Shown here: one piece after another, positions 1 through 6,651 of the stretch | How positions within the stretch are numbered: position 1 is the stretch's first letter | Layout: each line of letters opens with the position of its first letter | Origin: Prevotella sp. | GTDB taxonomy: Bacteria; Bacteroidota; Bacteroidia; Bacteroidales; Bacteroidaceae | Direction of reading: 5' to 3' | Assembly: GCA_016283605.1 (NCBI GenBank) | Contig: JAEENF010000134.1 | Span: 1 to 15,568 of the forward strand | DNA: 15,568 nucleotides | Program-made: the position numbers and the translations under genes | The notes under the pieces: generated by a model | What the model saw: the letters and a program-made list of their open reading frames with translations, nothing else | Told to the model about the DNA's origin: nothing | Database searches by the model: none

Positions 1-3
1 GCA

Positions 4-41
4 AAATCTGACAGCGTCATTTGTCATAATTGTCACTTTTT
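4..41 (-). repeat. left TGACA array (inverted relative to the right array)
   Basis: Read on the minus strand, this stretch carries TGACA units at 35-31 and 26-22, a degenerate unit (TGACG) at 19-15, and TGTCA at 13-9. It aligns with 3984-4011 read on the plus strand: AAAAGTGACA, then AATGAC, then a shared TGxCAGATT-like end. The left copy has one extra 9-nt unit. The two arrays therefore face each other across the three-gene block. Whether they are element ends, protein sites or shared terminator-proximal sequence cannot be told from one window. The left copy is cut by the window edge. Confidence 0.55.
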
Positions 42-54
42 GGTCGCGCAGATA

Positions 55-86
55 TTTGGCGGTATCGGAAATTATGCGTAACTTTG
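55..86 (+). promoter_or_regulatory. Bacteroidales promoter for the 111-797 / 816-1388 gene pair
   Basis: A -33 box TTTG (55-58) is followed by 20 bp and then the -7 box TAACTTTG (79-86), which fits the Bacteroidetes consensus TTTG-N19-20-TAnnTTTG. Transcription should start near 91-93, about 20 nt before the ATG at 111. This position also argues against translation from an in-frame codon upstream of the promoter. Confidence 0.7.
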
Positions 87-110
87 TGGCTGAAAAAAGA
101 AGCAACAACG

Positions 111-797
111 ATGAACAGTCAAATCTTGAAACTCGAAGCCCCCTACAACATCATCTATGCCGGGGGACGTATAGGCCGACACATCGCCACGATAACCGTT
201 TGGGACGACGATGAAATGGGTATCTACAATGCCTGTCAGTATCCGATGATTGACGAAGGCGGCGAACTGGCCGCAGGCGCGCTGGCCGCTGAGGCCGAGC
301 TGGGCGACTGCCGCGTGATCTGCAACGAGCGCGACCCTCGTGTGCAACTGCGCTGGCTGGCAGAGATGGTGAAGTACGACCTCGAGCAAGAAGAGCCCGT
401 GGAGTTCAGCTACATCTGGGAACGACTGAGTCTGCTGGGCGTGAAGGTTATCTGGGACAAGGCTACGGACGAAAATGGCAAACTGCTCAAGGACGATAAC
501 GGCGAGACGTTCGACGAGAATTTCTACACCATCAGCCTCTCGTTCGACGGCACCCACAGCCATCTGTTGGTTCGCAGCTACACCTCGTCGGGCTTCTATT
601 TCTACGCCCGCGGCAAGGTGGAGGATGTCTACCGCGAGCTGCACTATCAGCACATGGTGTACGAGTCGATGTTCTACGACGAGCATCTGCATATCAAATT
701 CGAGACGCCCGACGGCTGGGAGCAGCACATCGTCGACCTGCTGAACGAACGCAAGGAGATCTACAAGCCCGCTCCTGATGAGGACAAATTAATATAA
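111..797 (+). CDS. hypothetical acidic protein, first gene of the primase module
   Basis: The product is 228 residues. I do not recognise a family. The frame is open back to position 30, but the promoter at 55-86 and an A-rich leader make ATG 111 the likely start. The protein is rich in Asp/Glu and aromatic residues, with many Tyr and Trp. It has no signal peptide, membrane segment or obvious catalytic motif, so it is probably cytoplasmic. The middle holds a helical stretch (DPRVQLRWLAEMVKYDLEQE), and the C-terminal half alternates strands and helices. It is separated by 18 nt from the next gene and is almost certainly co-transcribed with it. Its only functional clue is that the pair lies directly upstream of the primase/ATPase gene and within the same TGACA-bounded block. 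Confidence 0.75.
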   Translation: MNSQILKLEAPYNIIYAGGRIGRHIATITVWDDDEMGIYNACQYPMIDEGGELAAGALAAEAELGDCRVICNERDPRVQLRWLAEMVKYDLEQEEPVEFSYIWERLSLLGVKVIWDKATDENGKLLKDDNGETFDENFYTISLSFDGTHSHLLVRSYTSSGFYFYARGKVEDVYRELHYQHMVYESMFYDEHLHIKFETPDGWEQHIVDLLNERKEIYKPAPDEDKLI

Positions 798-815
798 TGT
801 ACGCGCGCGAGAAAG

Positions 816-1388
816 ATGGATAGCAAAGAAACACGACTGGCCCCCATCCCCGTCGACTTCATCATCGAGCAGGGATTGAAGGAGCATACCGAAGCCAAGC
901 GTCGTCCGTATCGTACGCTGATCACAGCGTGGGCTGAGCACGAAGGCATGTCCGAGCAGGGCGAGACCATCGCCAGCCAGCTGGACACGGGCAAGGAAAT
1001 AAAGCGACTGAAAGACTTGCAGGACCTACCCTCCACGATCGCACCCAAGTATCGCAAGGGTGAGAAAGCCGAACAATTGGTCATGATTATCCGCGAGATA
1101 AACACAAGAGTGGAAAACGACGAGAACTGGAATTGGGCACTGGTGATGAAGGTCATGCTCGACGAGGGACTGCTGATGACAAACATCCCTAATAAGTTCG
1201 ACCGTCTGATGCTCTCGATGATTCCAGGCAAAGGTGTTGATACGGTAAGAAAAAGTGGCGACTATAGCGTCATAGAAGAACGCCGTTCGTGGCACCGTTG
1301 GATCAGCAATCCAAACGATGACTGGAAAGAGGCTGCCAATAGGACGGTCTGCGAAGAAATCTACGCATACTTCAGACCATTGTTATAG
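816..1388 (+). CDS. hypothetical protein, second gene of the primase module
   Basis: The product is 190 residues of unknown family. It is rich in Lys, Arg and Glu and reads as mostly helical, with no signal peptide or membrane segment. The C-terminal half contains a Trp-rich patch (ENWNWALVMKVMLDEGL) followed by NKFDRLMLSMIPGKG and DTVRKSGDY. This could be a small helical nucleic-acid-binding domain, but that is a guess. ATG 816 is the first start after the stop of the upstream gene and is preceded by a weak purine run (GAGAAAG). The stop at 1386-1388 lies 10 nt before the phased heptamer array, so the array is not part of the coding region. Confidence 0.72.
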   Translation: MDSKETRLAPIPVDFIIEQGLKEHTEAKRRPYRTLITAWAEHEGMSEQGETIASQLDTGKEIKRLKDLQDLPSTIAPKYRKGEKAEQLVMIIREINTRVENDENWNWALVMKVMLDEGLLMTNIPNKFDRLMLSMIPGKGVDTVRKSGDYSVIEERRSWHRWISNPNDDWKEAANRTVCEEIYAYFRPLL

Positions 1389-1398
1389 ACCTCATCCG

Positions 1399-1500
1399 CT
1401 TCCTAACGTTTCCTAAATCTTCCAAGGATTTCCAAAATAGTCCGAAAATTTCCAAATAGCTTCCCAAAGTTTTCCGAAGTCCTTCCGAAATTTTCCGAAC
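1399..1500 (+). repeat. ten helically phased TTCCNAA heptamers (iteron- or operator-like array)
   Basis: The core TCCNAA (one copy TCCAAG) starts at 1401, 1411, 1421, 1431, 1441, 1451, 1462, 1473, 1484 and 1494. Spacings are 10,10,10,10,10,11,11,11,10, a mean of 10.3 bp, so every copy lies on the same face of the double helix in the same orientation. The fourth core base varies (T,T,A,A,G,A,C,G,G,G), and flanks tend to be T before and A after. The array fills the gap between the stop of the 190-residue gene and the -33 box of the primase promoter. Known parallels are iteron arrays of replication origins and multi-site operators. No experimental evidence is available here. Confidence 0.85.
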
Positions 1501-1532
1501 TCAAAAACGCATAGCGTAAAGCGGGATAAAAC

Positions 1533-1563
1533 TTGCATTCCGCGATTTTATTTTGTACCTTTG
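1533..1563 (+). promoter_or_regulatory. promoter of the primase/ATPase gene
   Basis: TTG (1533-1535) as a partial -33 box, about 20 bp, and TACCTTTG (1556-1563) as the -7 box. Transcription should start near 1568-1571. This excludes the in-frame TTG at 1533 as the translation start, because it would lie upstream of the transcript. A further AGTGACAAAT (1565-1574) sits right at the predicted start and is identical to ten bases of the right TGACA array (3988-3997), which would allow shared protein binding. Confidence 0.65.
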
Positions 1564-1601
1564 CAGTGACAAATTTAAGTTTCACCCTAAAAATTAGATT
1601 T

Positions 1602-3968
1602 ATGAACTGTAAAAGTATTTCTATGACCAAAAACATTCTGTGTATGAACCCGACCATGAACGCACCGAAGTGCAAGGGAAGGGTTTATGAGCAGTCGCTT
1701 GGAAAGTATTTCGAGTTGACTGAAAGTGACGAATTAGCCAAGCTGGTGTCAAGCATCCGCGAGGCCAAAGACTCTGATGAGCGTCGTGAGCTGAAGGCTA
1801 ACCTACCCTTCCGCTGCCCGCACTACTTCCGTTTCAAGGACGACCGCCGCTGTCAGGCCTCGATCATCCCTGAGGCATTCACCTGGCAGACCTGCGTCGA
1901 CATCGACGATGCCAGTCAGGTGGAGGGTGCCATCACGCGTGCGTACCTTCTTAATACTGAGGAGGGCGAGTGGAAAGACCAGCTGCTGCACATGGACTAT
2001 TCAGCCTCGGGTAAGCTGCACATCGACATCCGCATTCCGATGGGCAAGACCATCCGTGAGGCGCAGCAGGCTTACTGTCAGGCACTGGGCGTGGCCTTCG
2101 ATGAGGACTGCTGCTCACCTGAGCGCATGATCTACATCACTGACAGCAAGTCGCGCCTGTACCTCAGCGAGAACTGGTATGCCGAGTTGCCTGAGGAAGA
2201 GGTGAAAGCCCGCCAGCAGGCCTACCTCGACCGCGGACTGACCATCGACGGACAAGAGCGCAAAATTGCGCCGATGTCAGCCGAAGGAAAAAATTCCCTG
2301 GGCTCCAACGAATCGAAAAGTGGATTGGTCTCCAACGAATGCAACACTACATCCGTGGACTACCCTGCCGACTACATGGGCATCCCCTACGACTACATCG
2401 TTGAGGAACTGGCCGACCAGTTGGGTGGTATTCCCGTTCACGGCTCGCGCAATGCTTTCATCTACACGATGGCCTGTCATCTGCGCTACATCTGCAACGA
2501 CGATTCACGCTGGATTCAGCACGTGATGCCCAACTACGGCGAGGACCAGCAGCGTGTGAACGCGACCATCGAGAGTGCCTGCCGTCGTCAGCAGTCGAAG
2601 ACGATGCCTCAGAAGATTCAGACCGCTGTGACGCTGGCACGTGCGCGTGTGAACTTTGAGAAAGGTCAGGATTCCGAGTCGTTGATGCGCCAGCCCGTGA
2701 TGCCCGAGCGACTGCCGGCACCCGTACGTCATTGCATCTCGAAGGCCCCCAAGGGTTATCAGCCTGCCATCGCCACCTGCGTCTTCCCGGCTTTCGCCAC
2801 CTATACGGGCGGATTGAAGGCAGAGTACTGGAACAACACCCTAACGGAGCTGACCCTCATCGACGGACTGGTGGCTGCGATGTCTATCGGTAAGTCGTGT
2901 ATCAAAGAGCCGATTGACCACATTCTGAAGCCCATCGAGATGCGCGACAAGCTGGCCCGTGCGAAGGAGAAGGAGTGGGCTGACGCCACCAACCAGAAGA
3001 GCGCCAACGCCGAGAAGCCCGAGCGCCCCAAGGACATCTGTGTGCAGATCGTGGATGCCGACATGACCAATGCCGCCCTCTGTCAGCGTATGGAGGATGC
3101 TGAGCGAGCCGGCGACAAAGCCCTCTTCACCCGAATGGACGAAGTGGAGCAGCTGAAGAAAGTGTCGGGCGGTTCCATGTCGGAGGTAACTCAGATTATC
3201 CGTCGTGACTTCGATGCAGACGTCTACGGTCAGGAGCGAGTCGGCACGCAGTCCATCAAGTCACGCTCAGTGATGCGCTGGAACGTGGTGTTCTCCACCA
3301 CACCAGCAACGGCCAAGAGTCTGCTTGGCGGCAACATCGACAACGGTACCGCCTCGCGCGTGAACCTTTGTACCATCGTGAAGGAAGATGTGGAGCGACG
3401 TCCTAAGTTCGGTCGCTACGACGAGACGTTCGACAAGAAGCTGGCGGTATTCCTGGCGCGTCTGGAGTCGGCCAAGGGTGTCATCATCTGTCCGCAGGCT
3501 AAACGGCTGGCAGAGACGCTGTTAGACCGAGCCGAAGAGCGTGCGCTGATGATGGGCAACGAGTCGTACACGCAGTTCTCCTATCGCGCTGTGGCCATCG
3601 CTTTCCGCAAGAGTATCCTGCTCTACATCATGTGCGGCATGAAGTGGACCAAGGAAATCGAGGACTTCATTATCTGGTCGTTCGACTATGATATGTGGTG
3701 CAAGATGTGTCTGCTGGGACAGGACATCAAGGAGAAGCTGGAGCGCGACAACCGCATCATGAAGCCGGGCGTACCCTGTATGCTGGAGCAGCTGGGCGAC
3801 ACGTTTACCCGTGAGGAGTACGATGTGCTGGAGCGTGCCGAGTGTCCTGAAGTCAAGCAGCGCGGCAATCTGCTGAGTCAGTGGAAGCGTCGTGAGTGGG
3901 TGGAATTCAAGGAAGACCTGAAGATCTACGTCAAGACGGAAAAGTACTACCTGAAGCACGCCGCCTGA
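1602..3968 (+). CDS. BT4734-like AEP primase fused to a DUF3987 / AAA+-like domain
   Basis: The product is 788 residues from ATG 1602, the first ATG after the promoter. ATG 1623 (MTKNIL...) is an equally good start. The N-terminal domain shows the three motifs of archaeo-eukaryotic-type primases: D100-I-D102 in CVDIDD, S136-G-K-L-H140 in SASGKLHI, and D181 ending RMIYITD. This fits the BT4734-like (VirE_N) family. A low-complexity Asn/Ser linker follows at about 225-250. The C-terminal part resembles DUF3987: a Walker-A-like MSIGKS (K431) that lacks the first Gly of GxxxxGK, a Walker-B-like MDE (D513-E514), a sensor-like VVFSTTP, and GTASR (R586) as a possible arginine finger. Inferred role: primer synthesis and ATP-driven DNA work, probably for a mobile or replicative element. 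No recombinase, relaxase or Rep gene accompanies it in the window. Ends 32 nt before a strong terminator. Confidence 0.8.
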   Translation: MNCKSISMTKNILCMNPTMNAPKCKGRVYEQSLGKYFELTESDELAKLVSSIREAKDSDERRELKANLPFRCPHYFRFKDDRRCQASIIPEAFTWQTCVDIDDASQVEGAITRAYLLNTEEGEWKDQLLHMDYSASGKLHIDIRIPMGKTIREAQQAYCQALGVAFDEDCCSPERMIYITDSKSRLYLSENWYAELPEEEVKARQQAYLDRGLTIDGQERKIAPMSAEGKNSLGSNESKSGLVSNECNTTSVDYPADYMGIPYDYIVEELADQLGGIPVHGSRNAFIYTMACHLRYICNDDSRWIQHVMPNYGEDQQRVNATIESACRRQQSKTMPQKIQTAVTLARARVNFEKGQDSESLMRQPVMPERLPAPVRHCISKAPKGYQPAIATCVFPAFATYTGGLKAEYWNNTLTELTLIDGLVAAMSIGKSCIKEPIDHILKPIEMRDKLARAKEKEWADATNQKSANAEKPERPKDICVQIVDADMTNAALCQRMEDAERAGDKALFTRMDEVEQLKKVSGGSMSEVTQIIRRDFDADVYGQERVGTQSIKSRSVMRWNVVFSTTPATAKSLLGGNIDNGTASRVNLCTIVKEDVERRPKFGRYDETFDKKLAVFLARLESAKGVIICPQAKRLAETLLDRAEERALMMGNESYTQFSYRAVAIAFRKSILLYIMCGMKWTKEIEDFIIWSFDYDMWCKMCLLGQDIKEKLERDNRIMKPGVPCMLEQLGDTFTREEYDVLERAECPEVKQRGNLLSQWKRREWVEFKEDLKIYVKTEKYYLKHAA

Positions 3969-3972
3969 AACA

Positions 3973-4001
3973 TGACAGCATGACAAAAGTGACAAATGAC
4001 A
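3973..4001 (+). repeat. right TGACA array
   Basis: Four TGACA units start at 3973, 3981, 3990 and 3997, immediately after the stop of the primase gene and running into the terminator stem. They are the inverted counterpart of the array at 4-41. The spacings of 8, 9 and 7 bp are irregular, unlike the phased TTCCNAA array. Confidence 0.65.
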
Positions 4002-4034
4002 GTGGCAGATTCCACATGGAATCTGCCACTTTTT
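4001..4034 (+). terminator. intrinsic terminator after the primase gene
   Basis: A perfect 14-bp inverted repeat (4001-4014 with 4017-4030) around a 2-base centre is followed by TTTT (4031-4034). It lies between two convergent genes, 32 nt after the primase stop and 39 nt before the stop of the protease gene on the other strand. The plus strand has the T-tract. The minus strand has only short T runs after the stem, so termination from that side is less certain. Confidence 0.85.
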
Positions 4035-4069
4035 CTGAATACACGAGGGTAAGAAGCCCGGTACGACGT

Positions 4070-6352
4070 TTATTTCTGGAGGTGCTTCTTGCCGTTCTTG
4101 ATGACGAAGCCCTTGTAGTCGCTGCCTACGCGCTGTCCGCGGAGGTTATAGACCGGGCCGTCGGTCGCCTCAGCATTGACACTCCTGATGCCGTCGGGGC
4201 CATCACCCTCCCAACTGATCTGCGCCGACACCTTCAGCCAGATATATCTGAACGGTGCCGAGCTGTTGCCGTTGTCGTCGGTCTTATAGACGAAGCGGAG
4301 CCAGCGGGTGAGCGTGATGGGACTCTTCTGGCCGTAAATCAGGTAGTCCACGCACTCGGCGGGTATCACGAATGTCATGCGGTGCTGGGCCGAGCCATAG
4401 TAGTTGGGGGCGAAGGTAGCATAGGCAACATATTCGTACTCCGGCTCCAGGTCATCGCCTTCGCCGGGTCCGGGAAACTGGCCGTTGTTACCGAAGTCAT
4501 CATCGCCGAGATTGTAGATAGCCAGGTCGTAGTTGTCGAAACCGTCCACGTTGTTCTCATTATAATTATATGCGTAGGGCACCACGTAGCGGGCATCCTT
4601 ATACGGCACGTCATCATCTCCGAGGAAGCAGTCGGCCCAGTAATTGTCGAAGAACTTGGCATCGTCCATGTTGAGAGTGTTGAACATGGTGGTCGAGAGT
4701 GCTTCCCAGTCGATGTTGAAGCCGATGGCCTTGCCCGCCGCCTTGAGGTTAATCATCGGGTATTCGAATGCGGCATCATTCGTGGGTCCAGTGACATCGG
4801 GATTATCCGGGTTGTCGGGATTATCGGGGTTATCCGGGTTTATCGGGTCTGGATAGTCGGGATGTGAGCCTGTAGGATAAGGATCGTCGCTGGTCGGGTA
4901 GTTAGTCAGGGTGAGCGTGTTTCCGCTGATCTCGGCAATCACATAGCGCCAGTTTGTACCACCCACACATTGACGCCAGGTGTTTTCACTGGGCTGTTTG
5001 TAGAGCAGGGTGATAAGATAGACGCCGTCGCCGTACTGGCTGCCGATGTTGATGGTCGGCTTGGAAGTGGTATTGAAGGTCGGTTCGATATTTGCCGCAT
5101 TGTATGTCAACAGCAGGTCCCAAGTGTCGTTGGGCTTGTGTATGCCCAGCGCGAACTGGTATTCGCCAGCCTGCATCAGCGCGTTTCTTACTCTCCAGGA
5201 TAAGGTCACGTTGCTGAACGCCTGCGACGTGGAGCTTCTGTAATACTGAGTGCTACCGATGGCTTCCATTCTGACCATCGAGAAGAATCCGGTGGTCAAG
5301 GCGCTACCGCCGCTGGTGGCGATGCCGATGCTGGCCACCAGGTCGCAAGTGTAGTCGACACCGTCACCGATCATGGCCGACATCGCGAAATAGCCGTTAC
5401 AATGGCCGCCCCAGCCCCAGTTCACGGCATAATAACCCTGGCTGTAGCCGTGACAGATGAACGTATGGCCTTTGGTGCCGGTTTCGTCCACCTGACCGCT
5501 AAGGATAAACGGACGGCCCTCGCTCAGTTCCTTGTAGAGAAGATCGTCCCAGTCGCTCGCCTTGTATGCATCGCGATAGATATTATGTACGCCCTGGCTG
5601 TAGCCGAAGCGGTTCACCAGCACAGAGGGGATTAAAGCCGACGGGGCGCTTGAGCTCGACTGGCCGTAGTCGACCCGGAGGGCTTGTCCGGCATAGCGCA
5701 CCATCCAGGCGGCATCGTTAGCAGTCAGATTCGAGTAGTCGACGCTGCGGGAGCCCAGTGATTCGAGGTAATGGCCGTTGGCATCGGTATATGCACCCAT
5801 CGACGGGAGTGTCGAGGGATAGCGATGGTAGGCCAGCATCTGTGCGAGAGCAAGGGGTACGCAACCCGCGACACAGTTCTGCGGGCAGTAGGCATTGAAG
5901 GGGCTGCTCTGGCTCCACGAATAATTCATCATTGGCGTAATGTCAGATTTCGAGGCGCGCTGTACAGCCCGTGCCTGGGCGGCGGACATGTCGGCGGGAA
6001 GGTTGGCGATGCTCTCGTCGTAAAGGCTGAGCCACCACTTCATATTGTCAGGCATCTGCTCGTAGTCGAGGCTGCCCTCTTCGCCGTAAGCGAGAATCTC
6101 ACGGGCGCGGCTGTCGCCTGACACAACGACGAAGCCGCCGTCGTTCTCTACATTAAAGAGGTAGAGGTGCTGATAGGGTCGAGCCTTCGCCGCACGGCGT
6201 ATCTGGCCTTGTGAGGGGCTCACGATGTTCTTCCCCTGAAGGAACTGCCGGGCTTTCTGTAAAGCCTCCTGTTCGCTGATGGGCTGGGCACTGACGCCGA
6301 GCACGAGCAACGTCAAAAAGAGTAAAGCTGATTTTCTCATACTAAATAGCAT
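4070..6352 (-). CDS. secreted C10 (streptopain/interpain-type) cysteine protease with T9SS tail
   Basis: The product is 760 residues. A hydrophobic signal peptide ends at VSA-Q (about residue 22). A Spi-type prodomain follows (about 24-120, including NMKWWLSLYDESI), then the peptidase (about 138-345). The nucleophile is C164 in AGCVPLALAQMLAYH, the base is H296 in GHTFICHG, and NWGWGG (311-316) is the usual streptopain motif. A beta-rich region, a Pro-Asp-Asn repeat linker and a further unrecognised Asp/Tyr-rich domain come next. The C-terminus (YNLRGQRV ... GFVIKNGKK) is a short Prevotella-type sorting signal for type IX secretion. It is therefore probably exported, cut from its prodomain and attached to the surface or released, degrading host or dietary protein. 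The outer ATG (6352) was kept because AAA precedes it. ATG 6340 (MRKSALL) gives a tighter signal peptide and is equally likely. Monocistronic. Confidence 0.93.
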   Translation of the reverse strand: MLFSMRKSALLFLTLLVLGVSAQPISEQEALQKARQFLQGKNIVSPSQGQIRRAAKARPYQHLYLFNVENDGGFVVVSGDSRAREILAYGEEGSLDYEQMPDNMKWWLSLYDESIANLPADMSAAQARAVQRASKSDITPMMNYSWSQSSPFNAYCPQNCVAGCVPLALAQMLAYHRYPSTLPSMGAYTDANGHYLESLGSRSVDYSNLTANDAAWMVRYAGQALRVDYGQSSSSAPSALIPSVLVNRFGYSQGVHNIYRDAYKASDWDDLLYKELSEGRPFILSGQVDETGTKGHTFICHGYSQGYYAVNWGWGGHCNGYFAMSAMIGDGVDYTCDLVASIGIATSGGSALTTGFFSMVRMEAIGSTQYYRSSTSQAFSNVTLSWRVRNALMQAGEYQFALGIHKPNDTWDLLLTYNAANIEPTFNTTSKPTINIGSQYGDGVYLITLLYKQPSENTWRQCVGGTNWRYVIAEISGNTLTLTNYPTSDDPYPTGSHPDYPDPINPDNPDNPDNPDNPDVTGPTNDAAFEYPMINLKAAGKAIGFNIDWEALSTTMFNTLNMDDAKFFDNYWADCFLGDDDVPYKDARYVVPYAYNYNENNVDGFDNYDLAIYNLGDDDFGNNGQFPGPGEGDDLEPEYEYVAYATFAPNYYGSAQHRMTFVIPAECVDYLIYGQKSPITLTRWLRFVYKTDDNGNSSAPFRYIWLKVSAQISWEGDGPDGIRSVNAEATDGPVYNLRGQRVGSDYKGFVIKNGKKHLQK
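4796..4840 (-). repeat. 9-bp tandem repeat coding for Pro-Asp-Asn linker
   Basis: Five consecutive 9-bp units with consensus ATCGGGATT on the plus strand (4796, 4805, 4814, 4823, 4832) code on the minus strand for repeated Pro-Asp-Asn triplets between the protease part and the last domain of the C10 enzyme. The units differ by point changes. Copy-number change would alter linker length in steps of three residues without breaking the frame. Confidence 0.85.
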
Positions 6353-6398
6353 TTTAGAAATTGTTAGAAATAATTATTTATGTCTCGATTTTATGCTG

Positions 6399-6430
6399 CA
6401 AAGATAGCAAAAATTCTCAAAACTTCCAAA
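6399..6430 (-). promoter_or_regulatory. promoter of the C10 protease gene
   Basis: On the minus strand, TTTG (6430-6427) is followed by exactly 20 bp and then TATCTTTG (6406-6399), a full match to the Bacteroidetes promoter consensus. Transcription should begin near 6393, giving a leader of about 40 nt before ATG 6352. The leader is very AT-rich and contains a 12-bp palindrome (AAATAATTATTT, 6368-6379). No Shine-Dalgarno sequence is seen. Confidence 0.75.
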
Positions 6431-6515
6431 CATTTTGATGGAAAATGCTAAAAAGATTTTCTATGATTGGTAAAATGATAGCGACGCATTGTTAAATAAT
6501 CATAAAAGTAATCAC

Positions 6516-6550
6516 AAAGCTAAAAGCTTAAAGCTTAAAGTTCAAAGAAA
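6516..6550 (+). repeat. five 7-bp tandem repeats upstream of the rplU -7 box
   Basis: AAAGCTA, AAAGCTT, AAAGCTT, AAAGTTC and AAAGAAA run head to tail at 6516, 6523, 6530, 6537 and 6544. The array ends 5 bp before the -7 box at 6556 and covers the place where a -33 box is expected. It could act as an A-tract UP-like element or tune promoter strength by copy number. This is inference from position only. Confidence 0.75.
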
Positions 6551-6555
6551 ATTCG

Positions 6556-6563
6556 TACCTTTG
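6556..6563 (+). promoter_or_regulatory. -7 box of the rplU-rpmA promoter
   Basis: TACCTTTG matches TAnnTTTG exactly. No clear TTTG -33 box is found 19-21 bp upstream, because that position is occupied by the AAAGCTT repeats. Transcription is expected to start near 6568-6571. Confidence 0.65.
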
Positions 6564-6565
6564 CA

Positions 6566-6651
6566 CCCCGATTTGAGTCCGTTGGGGCAGAGTGAAGTGT
6601 GTACGGACGTACGCCGCCTCGCGGAGAAAACCCTTTTAATACAATAAATAA
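6566..6651 (+). promoter_or_regulatory. structured 5' leader of rplU, possible r-protein control element
   Basis: The leader of about 80 nt is longer and more GC-rich than other leaders here. Candidate stems are 6566-6571 with 6582-6587 (six pairs, one wobble; its left arm overlaps the predicted transcription start), 6599-6604 with 6609-6614 (six pairs, tetraloop GGAC), and 6614-6617 with 6621-6624 (CCGC/GCGG). It then becomes A-rich up to ATG 6652. Leaders that bind a ribosomal protein are common for rplU operons in other phyla. I cannot match this one to a known motif. Confidence 0.35.

Noticed and set aside
30..110. Upstream extension of the first gene (start at 30)
   Set aside because: It would lie across and upstream of the promoter at 55-86, so it would not be in the transcript.
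761..1295. Two minus-strand open frames opposite the 190-residue gene
   Set aside because: No promoter or plausible protein composition. They overlap a gene that forms an operon with its upstream neighbour.
1399..1500. CRISPR array
   Set aside because: Units are 7 bp with 10-11 bp period and no spacers of 30 bp or repeats of 24-37 bp. No cas genes nearby.
1533..1601. TTG start at 1533 for the primase gene
   Set aside because: The TTG is the -33 box of the gene's own promoter, so it lies upstream of the predicted transcript.
1..4034. Complete plasmid or integrative conjugative element
   Set aside because: No integrase, relaxase, partition gene or tRNA attachment site is visible. Only a primase and two unknown genes are present.
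3896..4867. A 323-residue open frame on the plus strand
   Set aside because: It runs antisense through the end of the C10 protease gene, crosses the terminator hairpin and has a Val/Ile-rich composition typical of the shadow of a coding strand. The protease frame has catalytic motifs, a signal peptide and a sorting tail.
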